Positions 1 through 8,914 of a stretch of 38,011 nucleotides of DNA are shown piece by piece (position 1 is the first letter of the stretch; every line of letters starts with the position of its first letter). Origin of the DNA: Vibrio hannami (GTDB lineage: Bacteria > Pseudomonadota > Gammaproteobacteria > Enterobacterales > Vibrionaceae); NCBI RefSeq assembly GCF_029589055.1, contig NZ_JARQZP010000008.1:1-38011 (forward strand), given 5' to 3'. The notes under the pieces were generated by a model. It worked only from the letters and a program-made list of their open reading frames with translations. It did no database searches and was not told where the DNA came from. Made by a program: the position numbers and the translations under genes.

Positions 1-2091
1 GTATCTAGCATCGTCAAGGATGTGCTTGAGTCGATGCAACTGGAGAACATCGATGCGGTGGAATCGGCCGACAAATATCTCTACATCTCCGAAGATGGTG
101 GGGTCGTGAAGTTTAAAGCCGACATCATTCCTTACATGATTAAGCCGATTTTGTACTCCTTCAGCCGTTTGTATCGTGAGCTGATTGTTTGCGCGCCAGC
201 GCGTTCGGGGAAATCAAAATCATTGGTTGAGGCCGTCATCGCTTATCGGGCGTGGCAATTGCCATCCAACATTTTAGCGGTGTTCCCCACCCAAACAGGT
301 GCGCGGAAGTATTCGAAAACCGAACTAGACCGGATGATTAACGCCACCGAGTTCTTAAGGCGACTCAAAACCAGCCGAGCGCAAGATCTTGGTATTGAGC
401 AAAAGAACCTCAAGAACGGCACTCAGATATATACCGACTCCGCCACGGCCGAAGCGCTGGCGGTTCGGGGTTATGGTTTGGTTATTTTCACCGACTATGA
501 CCGCTCCTCAGACGATGGTACAGGCTCAGGCGACTCGGAGGCGTCGAAGTTCTCGCGAGGCTCTGCCCGTACCAAGTCAGACCGCTCATCAGGAACGTGC
601 ATTGCGGAGGGCTCGCCCTCTCGCATGCCTTACAAGAAACAGGACAATCTTGGAGAGCACGAATTGCCCCGATGTGAGGGTGTGGCCGGACTGTACAACG
701 AAGGGACAAGGCATTGGTATTACTGGCAATGTCCGGAGTGCGGTCAGTGGATGAAATGCCATTTTGGTTTGATGAAGTGGACAAAAGGCCAGCCCGAAAG
801 CGCGCATTGTGAATGCCCTCATTGTGAGGCTAAGTTCACCATGAAAGACCGCTATGACCTCAATCTCAATGGCGACTACTTCCAAGAGGGCGAAATTGAC
901 AAGTCCGGAAACCGGACAGGTAAAAAGCCGAAACCGCCTCAAAAAATGAACCGGGTTTCTTTCCACTTTTCCGGGGTGAATTCTTATTGGAACGATTGGG
1001 TTGAGATGGTTGCCGCGTTCGAATCCGGACATCAGCGCTATGACAAAACCGGGGATGATGGTGAGTTACAGGTGTTCTGGAACACCGACGAGGGGATTCC
1101 CTTTATTCCACCTGAGCGCGACTCGGATTTGACTATCGACAAACTCAAAGCCAGACATCATGAATATTTGCTCCCGAAAGGAGTGGCACCGAGTGACACG
1201 CGCTGCGTGATTGCTTGTGTCGATGTGCAGGGCGGCAAGTTCGCGCGGTTTGTGGTGAATGTGTTTGCGGTCAATGACCGGATGCAGTGGCAACCGATTG
1301 ATGAGTTTGAGATCACGCACAACCCTGACCGGGTAGAAGCGGGAGAGCCTCAGAAAGTCAAACCCGAAACCTACGATGAGGATTGGCGGGTGCTGATTGA
1401 TAGGGTGATGAACAAAGAGTATGAGATTCAGGGGCTCGCGGATAAGACCATTATCCCGGCTTACGTGATGTGTGACTCTGGTGGCTCTGCGGATAAAGAC
1501 GCGGACACGAAAGGAAACACCACGTTTAACGCCTATGAGTTCCATCGCTACCTTGTGGAAATCGGCCTTGATTATCGCTTTCGTTTGGTGAAAGGGAACC
1601 CAAGGGCGTTTAAGGGGGATAACACCGACAAATTCACCCGGCTCACTTATCCGGTTTCCGACAACCAAGAACACGATTTTGCTGCGGACGGAGATGTCCC
1701 GCTCTTGCAGCTCAACTCAAACAAGCTCAAGCGGCTGGTGTATAGCTGCTTAACCAAAGAATCCGATTCAGATTATCGTTATTTCCGTCGCCCGGTGTGG
1801 GCGGATGAGGCGTATTTCTCAGGGCTACTGGCCGAAGAAATGGACGATAAAGGCGTCTGGCATTTTGATGGCTCAGGAAACGAGCCGTTTGACCTTGCCG
1901 CCTATCTGCAAGCGTGTCTTTGGGAGCGTGGCGTGACCACCATTAACTTTGATGGTGATGAGCCCGATTGGTGTCGGCCGCTTCATCTTAATGTGAACGT
2001 CGCGGACAAGGGGTCGCACTCTCTTTATCTCGAAGAGGAGGACGACTATTACGAATACGATTCCGGAGGATACATTCCTGATGCTTTCTGA
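1..2091 (+). CDS. terL: Terminase large subunit, GpA family (5' end continues past the window edge)
   Basis: ATP-driven DNA-packaging motor and endonuclease, acting at the prohead portal. The frame is open from base 1. An ATP-binding loop APARSGKS lies at 193-216, a Walker-B-like hydrophobic strand ending in acidic residues (LVIFTDYD) near 475-498, and two CxxC pairs (CPECGQ near 730, CPHC near 815) match the zinc-ribbon insertion typical of the lambda gpA family. DVQGG near 1220 fits the first acidic strand of the nuclease domain. In-window starts (GTG 22, ATG 34) have poorly placed ribosome sites; joined to the window end, ATG 38000 has GGAG at the ideal distance, so I take the gene as entering from the right edge. 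It overlaps the connector gene by 11 bases. Confidence 0.93.
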   Translation, partial: VSSIVKDVLESMQLENIDAVESADKYLYISEDGGVVKFKADIIPYMIKPILYSFSRLYRELIVCAPARSGKSKSLVEAVIAYRAWQLPSNILAVFPTQTGARKYSKTELDRMINATEFLRRLKTSRAQDLGIEQKNLKNGTQIYTDSATAEALAVRGYGLVIFTDYDRSSDDGTGSGDSEASKFSRGSARTKSDRSSGTCIAEGSPSRMPYKKQDNLGEHELPRCEGVAGLYNEGTRHWYYWQCPECGQWMKCHFGLMKWTKGQPESAHCECPHCEAKFTMKDRYDLNLNGDYFQEGEIDKSGNRTGKKPKPPQKMNRVSFHFSGVNSYWNDWVEMVAAFESGHQRYDKTGDDGELQVFWNTDEGIPFIPPERDSDLTIDKLKARHHEYLLPKGVAPSDTRCVIACVDVQGGKFARFVVNVFAVNDRMQWQPIDEFEITHNPDRVEAGEPQKVKPETYDEDWRVLIDRVMNKEYEIQGLADKTIIPAYVMCDSGGSADKDADTKGNTTFNAYEFHRYLVEIGLDYRFRLVKGNPRAFKGDNTDKFTRLTYPVSDNQEHDFAADGDVPLLQLNSNKLKRLVYSCLTKESDSDYRYFRRPVWADEAYFSGLLAEEMDDKGVWHFDGSGNEPFDLAAYLQACLWERGVTTINFDGDEPDWCRPLHLNVNVADKGSHSLYLEEEDDYYEYDSGGYIPDAF

Positions 2092-2329
2092 CAAAGACAA
2101 GGCCGAGCTTGAAGAGGCGAAAGCGCGCCTGAAGCAGCTCAGAGACGCTGAAACTGAGATTCTCATTAAGGGGCAAGAGGTCGAGGGCGAGGAGAACACC
2201 AAGCTCAAGCGCGGCAACCTTGCCACCATTCAAAAAACCATCTTGGTGGTGAAAGACGAGATTGAAGAAATTGAAAGTCGGGACATTGATTCGCCTGACT
2301 GTGTCGTCTCTGAGGTAAGGTTCGGATGA
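2081..2329 (+). CDS. Small gpW-like head-tail connector
   Basis: An 82-residue, charged, largely helical protein between terminase and portal, the position of lambda gpW, which plugs the connector and joins the tail to filled heads. The sequence has a helical N-terminus rich in K, E and A and a second helix near residues 50-66, as gpW-like proteins do. The ATG overlaps the terminase stop and the gene's own TGA overlaps the portal ATG (ATGA), indicating translational coupling. Assignment rests on size, composition and position rather than a diagnostic motif. Confidence 0.65.
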   Translation: MLSDKDKAELEEAKARLKQLRDAETEILIKGQEVEGEENTKLKRGNLATIQKTILVVKDEIEEIESRDIDSPDCVVSEVRFG

Positions 2330-3825
2330 ATGTGATTGAAAAGGCCATCGGCCTGATATCGCCTAGCTGGGGCGCGTCCAGAGCGGAGAATCGTTATCTG
2401 ATGAATCAGTATGACGGTTTAACGCCTAATCAGGGCGTAGCGGTAAAGCGTGACAGCAATGAAATGGACAAGCTGACCGCCAGCTCTCAAAAGCCACTGG
2501 CGGAGGCGGCTCGTTATTACGAGAAGAATGACCCGCTATTTGCCGCTTCGGTGGATGAGGTGGTCAAAAACACCATTGGCACCGGATTGAAAATTCATCC
2601 TCAACCCAAAAATGCGGACGGCACCATCAACAAGCCGTTCGCCAAGCAGCTCAAGCGCCTCATCAAAAAACATGATCGTCACTTTGAGATGGACGGCCGA
2701 ACCACACGCGGTGAGGCTGAACAGCTTGCGATGCGGCACATGTTTCGAGACGGTGAGGTGTTTGCTCACATGGTCTCAATGGGTGGTCATGACTATCTCG
2801 GCTCGGTGCCGTTTGGGGTACAGCTTATCCCCTTTGAGTGCATTGACCCGACGATGACGATTGAGTCTCAGGGCATTGTCAACGGCATCAAATACGGCAA
2901 GTGGAACCGCCCGGAGTCGTACATGTTTAAGGCCAACCCGAAAGGAACGGCCAAACCTGTACCCCTTCCGGCTGAGAACATCATTCATCTGAGACTTACC
3001 AAGCAAATCCGACAGGGGCGCGGACACTCGGCCATCGCGCCAGCGCTGAGAACGATTCGAGATGTGGACGCCTATTTTGAGTCCATCAAAATCAAATTCT
3101 TGGCGGCGGCTAAGATGTCGGTGGTGCATAAGCGGGGCAGAGAAAAAGACAATAATCAGCGCAAAAAAGATCAGAACCCAAGGGATTTTAAGTTGGGTTA
3201 TGGCGGCAACAAAATCACCATCGATAAAGATGATGAGCTCACCATTTTGGAGAGCAAGAACGGAGCGCCAGAGGTTAAAGCGCTCAGTGATTTGTTTGCG
3301 AAAAAAATCACCTCCGCGCTTGGCGTCTCCAACTCCTCCACCACAGCCGAATACATCAAATCGTTTACTGCTCAGCGTCAGGAGTTGCTAGATAGATGGG
3401 CGGGGTATGTGGTGCTCAGGAACAAAGTGGCCGAGGGGTTAACGCGGCCTTGCTACGAGAAGCTCGTCGGCATCTCAGTGTTAACCGGGGCGTTAAAAAT
3501 CCCAAGCGAGCTTGACCGGGACACGCTTTATGATGCGGACATCACCGGGGCGGCTCAGCCTTGGATTGATCCGCTCAAAGAGGCGAACTCGCTCAAGGTG
3601 CTCAATGCGATGGGCGCGAAATCACTCACACGGATTCTGGCAGAGAGAAACGTCGATGTAGAGGCCGAGCTCAACGCCTACCACGAAGAGCAAAAAATGA
3701 TGAAACAGCTTGGCTTGTCTTTTAACAAGTCAGGCGATTTGGTGGATGAAAATAAGGAGTCAAACGATGACGATGAAAGCGCCTCAACCGGGGCTGATGG
3801 CGTCAAAGACAAAGCCGACGAATAA
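2326..3825 (+). CDS. Portal protein, lambda gpB family
   Basis: Forms the dodecameric ring at the capsid vertex through which DNA enters and leaves. At 499 residues it is close to lambda gpB (533). Features typical of the family are visible: N-terminal SRAENRYL and the segment around ARYYEKNDPLFAASVDEVVKN, then a central part with IPFECIDP and a stem/wing region ending near residue 430. The C-terminus is acidic and of low complexity (DENKESNDDDESAST), as expected for an exposed tail. The start is the ATGA overlap with the connector gene; the next gene begins inside its 3' end. Confidence 0.9.
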   Translation: MNVIEKAIGLISPSWGASRAENRYLMNQYDGLTPNQGVAVKRDSNEMDKLTASSQKPLAEAARYYEKNDPLFAASVDEVVKNTIGTGLKIHPQPKNADGTINKPFAKQLKRLIKKHDRHFEMDGRTTRGEAEQLAMRHMFRDGEVFAHMVSMGGHDYLGSVPFGVQLIPFECIDPTMTIESQGIVNGIKYGKWNRPESYMFKANPKGTAKPVPLPAENIIHLRLTKQIRQGRGHSAIAPALRTIRDVDAYFESIKIKFLAAAKMSVVHKRGREKDNNQRKKDQNPRDFKLGYGGNKITIDKDDELTILESKNGAPEVKALSDLFAKKITSALGVSNSSTTAEYIKSFTAQRQELLDRWAGYVVLRNKVAEGLTRPCYEKLVGISVLTGALKIPSELDRDTLYDADITGAAQPWIDPLKEANSLKVLNAMGAKSLTRILAERNVDVEAELNAYHEEQKMMKQLGLSFNKSGDLVDENKESNDDDESASTGADGVKDKADE

Positions 3826-5863
3826 GGGCGTTTTCAAGCTGGTTAACGCGGCCGACACGGAGCCCCTGACGATTTATCTGTATGGGTATATCGGCTGGTA
3901 CAACTCAGACGGAATTGATCTCAAGGCCGCTTTAATCGGGCATGAAGAACGCGACTTGATTGTCCGTTTTCATACCGATGGCGGTGACGTAGATGAGGGG
4001 TTGATGATTCATAACCTGCTGAAAGACCACAAAGGTCATGTCACCGGGATTGTGGACGGCTCTTGTTATTCCATTGCGGTGCCAATCTTGTGTGCCTGTG
4101 ACACGGTTTACGTGCGCGAAACCTCTACGCTCATGATTCATCAGGCGTGGGGTTACTTTGAGGGCAACGTGCAAGCCGCTGAGCAATGGATTGAGCGAAC
4201 GCAAAAAGCGGACTTAATTTTGGCTCAGACCATCGCCAGCAAGTGCGGAAAACCTGTCGAGGATGTTCAAAGCGACATGCTCACGGATTTCTTTTTGACC
4301 GGACAAGAGGCGATTGAATACGGCCTTGCTGACGGGTTTTATTCGGAATCCGGACTCAATAACGCTTCAGTGAAATTTAAGCCGCTTTCCAACTGCCTGA
4401 AAGAGTCCGGACAAATGGACTCCAGCGCAAAAATCATTGTTGATTTGAAAAATCAGCTTAACGACGACAGTTCGCAAACCGAACCCGGCGACGAGGTGTC
4501 GGAAGTTGAACCGGGCTCTGGTGAGCCAAACACAAACGAGCCAGCCAGCTCAACCAACTTAGATAATTCAGAAGGTGAAAACATGGGTGATAAAACCACT
4601 CCAACCAAAATCGAGCTACAAAACCAATTTCGAAAAGATGAGAAAACCCGCATTGCTGGCTTGAACGCTGCGGCCAAACCTTTTCTAGATCATCCGGGCG
4701 TTCGTGAAAAGCTGAACGCGGCCAAAGATGACCCGGAAACCTCCATTGATGCGTTTAACTCAGCGCTGCTCACCATGCTTGGGACGGACACGGACGCCTC
4801 AGTCTCTACCAATGTTGATGGTGGTAAATCAAACCGCGATCATCTGGTCAACTATGTCCAGTTCCGTCTTGGCGCGGCCAAGCTGGACGCAGACAACGTT
4901 TACGGCGATGCGTCGAGCATGTTTGAAGCGCTGAAAGCGCACCACAAAAACGAAGGTTATGACCCGATTCGAAGTCAAACCAAGCTGCTTAACAGCGCGT
5001 TTGATAACGACAAAACTAACCTGGGGGACATCTTTGAAACTGCGACGCAAATGGTCATTGATAACGAAATGGCGAAACAGCGCAACTGGCATAGTGAGTT
5101 TGTTGAGCGTCGTCCAATGTCCATCGGCACGGCCAACAAGATCTTTAAAATGAAAGATGTGGCCGCGCCATCGGAGAAAACAGAGCACGGTGAAGTGAGA
5201 CACGTTCGCTTGGAAGGCACCAAAGAGGTGTGCTCAATCTCGCCTTTCGCTCTGAAACTGGAAATCACCAAAGAGGTAATTCTTGCCGACAACTTTGATT
5301 TTGTTCAGCGAAATGTGGCGAAACTGGTGGCGTCGGTGGCCGCTGAGCCTCAGCGTCTATTAATGCGTGGTCTGGAGTCTAACCGCAAATTGTTTGATGG
5401 TAACCCGCTTTTCATTGATGGCCTGAACGATTACTCAACGCTTGAATTGGACGCGGCTACATTGGCGAAAATGTCCGGGGATATGGGCGACATGCTAACG
5501 GCAGAAGGTGAGCCGCTGGAGCTTGAGCCGATTGGCATTTTGTCTAGCGTTCGTGAGTCTAAGCGCCTGAATGCGATCATGAAGTCAGACAAGATTGATA
5601 ACAAACCAAACGAAGGTTACGAAGCGTATCCGAAAGCGGTGGGAACCGCGCGTCTTGCGAAGAAAGATACCGCGTTCGCCTTTGGTGGTGGTAATGGCTT
5701 TACGGGCATCATTGAGGGCTATGTGGCCGATGAGGACGGCGTTCAGATTGAGCGCTTGCCAACCGACAAGCTAAGCGGCATTTCAATGCAAATTTGGACG
5801 TACACGGCGATTTATTTTGCTGACCGTCGCGGCGTTCAGCGCTGGAAAAAGAAAGTAAGCTAA
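3767..5863 (+). CDS. ClpP-type prohead protease fused to major capsid protein
   Basis: A 698-residue fusion. Residues about 30-205 form an S14 (ClpP-like) protease that matures the prohead: HTDGGDVDEG at 69-78, nucleophile in YSIAVPI (Ser102) and catalytic His in MIHQAWG (His125). A linker rich in S, E, P and N (about 235-270) leads into the capsid protein, which fills the rest. ATG 3767 is chosen because AAGGAG sits 7 bases upstream, inside the portal 3' end; longer in-frame starts lack such a site. An internal ATG at 4583, preceded by GAAGG, could make the capsid part alone. Fusions of this kind are known in related phages. A terminator follows directly. Confidence 0.9.
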   Translation: MTMKAPQPGLMASKTKPTNKGVFKLVNAADTEPLTIYLYGYIGWYNSDGIDLKAALIGHEERDLIVRFHTDGGDVDEGLMIHNLLKDHKGHVTGIVDGSCYSIAVPILCACDTVYVRETSTLMIHQAWGYFEGNVQAAEQWIERTQKADLILAQTIASKCGKPVEDVQSDMLTDFFLTGQEAIEYGLADGFYSESGLNNASVKFKPLSNCLKESGQMDSSAKIIVDLKNQLNDDSSQTEPGDEVSEVEPGSGEPNTNEPASSTNLDNSEGENMGDKTTPTKIELQNQFRKDEKTRIAGLNAAAKPFLDHPGVREKLNAAKDDPETSIDAFNSALLTMLGTDTDASVSTNVDGGKSNRDHLVNYVQFRLGAAKLDADNVYGDASSMFEALKAHHKNEGYDPIRSQTKLLNSAFDNDKTNLGDIFETATQMVIDNEMAKQRNWHSEFVERRPMSIGTANKIFKMKDVAAPSEKTEHGEVRHVRLEGTKEVCSISPFALKLEITKEVILADNFDFVQRNVAKLVASVAAEPQRLLMRGLESNRKLFDGNPLFIDGLNDYSTLELDAATLAKMSGDMGDMLTAEGEPLELEPIGILSSVRESKRLNAIMKSDKIDNKPNEGYEAYPKAVGTARLAKKDTAFAFGGGNGFTGIIEGYVADEDGVQIERLPTDKLSGISMQIWTYTAIYFADRRGVQRWKKKVS

Positions 5864-5872
5864 CTTCAACTA

Positions 5873-5895
5873 GGGCGCAATGAGCGCCCTTTTTT
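5873..5895 (+). terminator. Rho-independent terminator after the capsid gene
   Basis: Stem GGGCGC (5873-5878) and GCGCCC (5884-5889) with a 5-base loop, followed by six T. It probably lowers read-through so that the abundant capsid mRNA exceeds the downstream tail mRNAs. Confidence 0.85.
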
Positions 5896-5920
5896 ATTCA
5901 TCTGATTCAGAGAGAACAAT

Positions 5921-6241
5921 ATGCACAAATTGTATGACGGTAAGTCTATGACCCTAATTGCCCCCGCTGGCGGCGTAACAAAGGGAAAGCTCATCAAGTT
6001 TGGCGCGATGGTGGTATTGCCCGGCGAAACCAAAGCCGAAGGTGAATCCTTTACGGCCATCTATGACGGTATCTATGGCGGCTTGAAATTAGCTGCGGAT
6101 GCAGCGCCTCAATACGCTGGCGATAAAGCGTACCTGAAGGGCACGGATGGCGAGCTCACCTCTGTCGCCTCTGGCAATACGCTTTGTGGCTTTTTCATTA
6201 AAACGGATGGTCAAGAGGCCATCATGCTCCAAGGCATCTAA
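5921..6241 (+). CDS. Capsid decoration (cement) protein, DUF2190-like
   Basis: A 106-residue, glycine- and beta-rich protein directly after the capsid gene. The pattern of an N-terminal LIAPAGGVTKGKLI segment, later FTAIYDGIYGG and a closing GFFIKTDGQEAIMLQG matches DUF2190 proteins, which bind the outside of phage heads and stabilise them. A weak GA-rich ribosome site lies in the leader after the terminator. Its stop overlaps the next ATG (TAATG). Confidence 0.75.
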   Translation: MHKLYDGKSMTLIAPAGGVTKGKLIKFGAMVVLPGETKAEGESFTAIYDGIYGGLKLAADAAPQYAGDKAYLKGTDGELTSVASGNTLCGFFIKTDGQEAIMLQGI

Positions 6242-6528
6242 TGGATTTAGAAGAGTCTTTGGATGCGGCCTTTGGTCAATCGTGGATTCTTGGCGAGAAA
6301 GAGACGGACAGTGCCATTACTGTCCGTTACTTTTTCCGGGACAAAAAACACATCCTGAGAGGCCATGATGGGGAACTTGAGAAAGGCACCATTTTGACCA
6401 ACCCGAAAGGGAAGGTGTTTGAAGTGGTGGACAGTTATCAGGTGACGACAGAGCGCTTTGAGCACGTTCTACAAGTTAAGGCCGAAATGAAATCCTCTCG
6501 AACGCAATGGAGCACTGCGGATGTATGA
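6241..6528 (+). CDS. Putative head-tail attachment protein (lambda FII-like by position)
   Basis: A 95-residue protein between the decoration gene and a tail-completion gene. Its start, MDLEESLDAAFGQ, recalls the DNLFDAAI start of lambda gpFII, and a KGTILTNPKGKVFEVVDSY stretch resembles the beta region of FII-like proteins. It overlaps the next gene by 8 bases and lacks its own intergenic leader, consistent with a neck-protein operon. The assignment is tentative. Confidence 0.5.
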   Translation: MDLEESLDAAFGQSWILGEKETDSAITVRYFFRDKKHILRGHDGELEKGTILTNPKGKVFEVVDSYQVTTERFEHVLQVKAEMKSSRTQWSTADV

Positions 6529-7081
6529 CGTTTTAATCACCGAGCAAGAGACTGAGCTTTTGTCCGGTCAGCAAATCGAAAAAGCGGTTAAGGCGACATT
6601 GAAAAAAACGCAAACTTTTTTGACGCGGGAGTCTGTTAAGGCGCTAGGGGTTCGGATGAAAATCCGCAAAGCGCCTTTAAATAAACGCATTCGAAAATCC
6701 AGTGTTAAAGGGAATCGGGCGAGCGTCTGGTTTGGTGTTCTGCCGATTCCGGTTGATTCTCTTCGAAGCTTTTATCAAAACAAGCGAGGGGTTGTCTCTG
6801 GCCGGGAAGTGTATCCGGGGGCATTCGCTCAGAGAGTGAAGAACTCACCCATGCTGGTGTGGGAACGATGGGTTGAACGTCAAAAGGCCAGCCCAAGGAA
6901 AAAACGAAACCCAAACGGCCAGCGCGTTCTTGAATCCAAGCGACGCTTTAAATCAAAAATTCAAAGGGTGCTGGAGCCGATTGATATCGAAGCTCAGGAC
7001 ATCATTGATGAGCTGGAAAATGACACGCTCGAATTTTTCAAAAGGACATTAACGGATGAGCTTTTTAAACAGCGTCAGTGA
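6521..7081 (+). CDS. Putative tail-completion protein, lambda gpZ-like
   Basis: A 186-residue, very basic protein. The middle part, with short beta segments around VWFGVLPIPVD and the phrase VYPGAFAQRVKN, is like the RIPGAFIQQLKN region of lambda minor tail protein Z, which acts in tail completion so that tails join heads. Location after the FII-like gene agrees. The C-terminal helix ends in EFFKRTLTDELFKQRQ. It overlaps the next gene by 26 bases. Confidence 0.6.
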   Translation: MYDVLITEQETELLSGQQIEKAVKATLKKTQTFLTRESVKALGVRMKIRKAPLNKRIRKSSVKGNRASVWFGVLPIPVDSLRSFYQNKRGVVSGREVYPGAFAQRVKNSPMLVWERWVERQKASPRKKRNPNGQRVLESKRRFKSKIQRVLEPIDIEAQDIIDELENDTLEFFKRTLTDELFKQRQ

Positions 7082-7610
7082 ATATCAGGAGGCGCTCAAA
7101 ACGCTTCTGGATGACCATCTTGGCGAGCAAAGTGATAAGACCGATAAAGCAGAGGTGGTTTACCCCTCAGACATTCGAAGTCATGAGCCCAAAGAGCCGC
7201 AAGTCATCCTTGATAACCTGACCATCACGAAGGTGAAACGCTCAGGTGATGGCCGTCGGGAGGCACATCTTGCGGTGGATATTCTTGTCCGGGTGCCTAC
7301 CAATATCGAAGCCCCTGAACTGATGGCCTCTGACATCGCGTTTTACATTTGCGCGCTGCTGGAGCGTCAGCGCTTTGGTTTTGATGCGAAGTCGATTGAA
7401 GTGCCAACGGACATCGAGGCGGACGGCTTGCCGTGGTCAACGCATGATGCGGGATATCACATCAGCTTTTCTCAAATCATCCGAGTCGGAGGAGTCGAAC
7501 AAATCACGTTTGGTTTATCCGGGTTACGAATCACAAAGGTTAACCATGATGGGACGAAACAAGATCCTCGAATTATTGAGAGACGTGAAGAGGATATTTC
7601 GAGCGCTTAG
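7056..7610 (+). CDS. Putative tail terminator / neck protein
   Basis: An unrecognised 184-residue acidic protein. An N-terminal helix is followed by beta segments (QVILDNLTITKV, REAHLAVDILVRV) with the flavour of phage tail-terminator proteins, which cap the tail tube. It sits between a gpZ-like gene and baseplate gpV, where such a protein is expected. Its last 65 bases overlap the gpV gene in another frame. Confidence 0.45.
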   Translation: MSFLNSVSEYQEALKTLLDDHLGEQSDKTDKAEVVYPSDIRSHEPKEPQVILDNLTITKVKRSGDGRREAHLAVDILVRVPTNIEAPELMASDIAFYICALLERQRFGFDAKSIEVPTDIEADGLPWSTHDAGYHISFSQIIRVGGVEQITFGLSGLRITKVNHDGTKQDPRIIERREEDISSA

Positions 7611-8280
7611 AAATATGAATCGCCTTGGCACGGTGAAAGAGGTTGTCGGAAACCGGATTGTCGTGGACTACGGAAACGGAGGAGAGTCGCCCCTCATTCG
7701 CTGGAGCTCGTTGGCGGGTGAGTTTTCATCGTGGCGCGCGCCTAGTATTGGTGAGCAAGTCATCGTGATCAACTACGCGGCCGGAGACGATGAGACCTGT
7801 TGTTTGGCGCTTGTGGGGTTTTACTCGGATACGCACCCTTCAAAGAGTGAAGATGCAAGCACGGCTCACATGCGCTGGCTGGATTTCTTTGACGCCACGG
7901 TCAGTGATGATGGTGTCCTTAAGGTGATGCTCAAGAAAGAAATTATCTTTGATGCGGGGGAAAAGATTGTCATCAAGGCCGGACAGCAAATCGTGATGAA
8001 TGCAGGTCAGGCCATCAACGTCTCAACCAATGCATACACCCGAACCGCGAGCACGGCCACCACGAAAGGTGAGCAGACTCAGACCGGAAAGGTCAGCATT
8101 AAAGGCGCGCTCGATGTCAGTCAGTCCGTTAAAACGCCAGCCATCACAAGTTATGCACCGGGCGCGTTCTCGATGGACGCCAATGGCGCAACCATCAGCG
8201 CGGCCAAGATTAACTCATGCACGGTGAACGGAAAGGCCGTTGACGGGCATGACCACGACAACACGGCCGACCCATTTTAA
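7546..8280 (+). CDS. V: Baseplate spike protein, P2 gpV
   Basis: Forms the trimeric central spike that pierces the outer membrane. The N-terminus, with RIFRALRNMNRLGTVKEV, aligns with the ARALRNMIRTGIIVET start of P2 gpV, so I use ATG 7546 (AAAGG 6 bases upstream) rather than ATG 7615. The middle WSSLAGEFSSWRAPSIGEQV matches the conserved OB domain. The C-terminus carries repeated beta-helix triplets and ends with DGHDHDN, an HxH metal-binding apex as in P2 gpV. It is 244 residues (P2 gpV is 211). Confidence 0.88.
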   Translation: MMGRNKILELLRDVKRIFRALRNMNRLGTVKEVVGNRIVVDYGNGGESPLIRWSSLAGEFSSWRAPSIGEQVIVINYAAGDDETCCLALVGFYSDTHPSKSEDASTAHMRWLDFFDATVSDDGVLKVMLKKEIIFDAGEKIVIKAGQQIVMNAGQAINVSTNAYTRTASTATTKGEQTQTGKVSIKGALDVSQSVKTPAITSYAPGAFSMDANGATISAAKINSCTVNGKAVDGHDHDNTADPF

Positions 8281-8312
8281 ATAACGCGCTCAGCGCAATC
8301 GAGTGAGGTTTT

Positions 8313-8486
8313 ATGAAATTACATGAAGCATCGCACGGACAGAGGGTCAAGCTCACGGCTGAGCAACTGCCAGCGCTTGTGATTGGTCATTTGCTCAATT
8401 CGGACTGTGTGGTTTTACAGCTCGACGGAAAGAAAGCTCTCACCAATCGCCACAAAACCACTGACATCGAAGTGATTGCAAATTAA
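8313..8486 (+). CDS. Small unknown protein between gpV and gpW
   Basis: A 57-residue reading frame with GTGAGG upstream of the ATG. The product (start MKLHEASHGQRVKLT, later VVLQLDGKKALTNRH) looks like a real soluble protein, but I do not recognise it. Its last codons (Ile-Ala-Asn-stop) are also the first box of intergenic element A, so the gene ends exactly inside that element. Confidence 0.65.
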   Translation: MKLHEASHGQRVKLTAEQLPALVIGHLLNSDCVVLQLDGKKALTNRHKTTDIEVIAN

Positions 8487-8567
8487 AAGCCGCTATTCCG
8501 CTGAAGCGCATTCATTTGCAATCAATCATTCGGTTTTCTTCCTGGGAAACTTCCCGTCTTTGCAATC
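8474..8567 (+). repeat. Three-box element A (94 bp)
   Basis: Boxes: GATTGCA 8474-8480, TGCAATC 8517-8523 and TGCAATC 8561-8567. Boxes 1 and 2 extend to a 10-bp inverted pair (GATTGCAAAT / ATTTGCAATC). TTCCTGGGAA at 8539-8548 is centred between boxes 2 and 3, and AAAGCCGCTATTC lies between boxes 1 and 2. The last box is 17 bases before the gpW start. Confidence 0.85.
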
Positions 8568-8584
8568 AATCAAGAGATTTACTC

Positions 8585-8914
8585 ATGCCAATTGGTATCT
8601 GTCCGGAAACCGGGCGCACTATCTCAGGCTTTGAGCAAGCCTGTGCTTGTGCTGTGAGGGCGCTATCTACGCCACTCGGCACTATGGAGAAAAATCGACA
8701 AGCTGGCTCGTTAGTCCCGGATACGCTGGACAAACCCGCGAACCCCAAGAATCGCATGATTCTGATCAATCGCATTTTTCGAACGTTCAAAAACCCTCAC
8801 AACATGATATCGGACATTAAGCCCCTGAAAGTGAACGCTGAGATTGTTGGCGCTGGCTATCGGGTCGGGATTGATGTCGAGTACAAAGGCGAAAGGCGCA
8901 CGGTAACACTATGA
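8585..8914 (+). CDS. W: Baseplate wedge protein, P2 gpW (gp25-like)
   Basis: A 109-residue homologue of P2 gpW and T4 gp25, the protein that nucleates sheath assembly on the baseplate. The diagnostic start ETGRTISGFEQ, followed by LSTPLGTMEKNRQAGSLVP, closely matches the P2 ETGRTISDTAH and LTTPLGSRVMRRDYGSLLP segments. ATG 8585 is preceded by AAGAGA. It is the first gene of the baseplate block after element A and couples to gpJ through an ATGA overlap. Confidence 0.9.
   Translation: MPIGICPETGRTISGFEQACACAVRALSTPLGTMEKNRQAGSLVPDTLDKPANPKNRMILINRIFRTFKNPHNMISDIKPLKVNAEIVGAGYRVGIDVEYKGERRTVTL

Noticed and set aside
589..1674. Long minus-strand frames inside terL
   Set aside because: They lie opposite a clear terminase gene and have the composition of antisense shadows.
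8474..8567. Elements A-G as integron attC sites or CRISPR repeats
   Set aside because: The boxes do not match attC core sites, and there are only three repeats per element with unlike gaps, unlike CRISPR arrays. No cas or integron integrase was seen.
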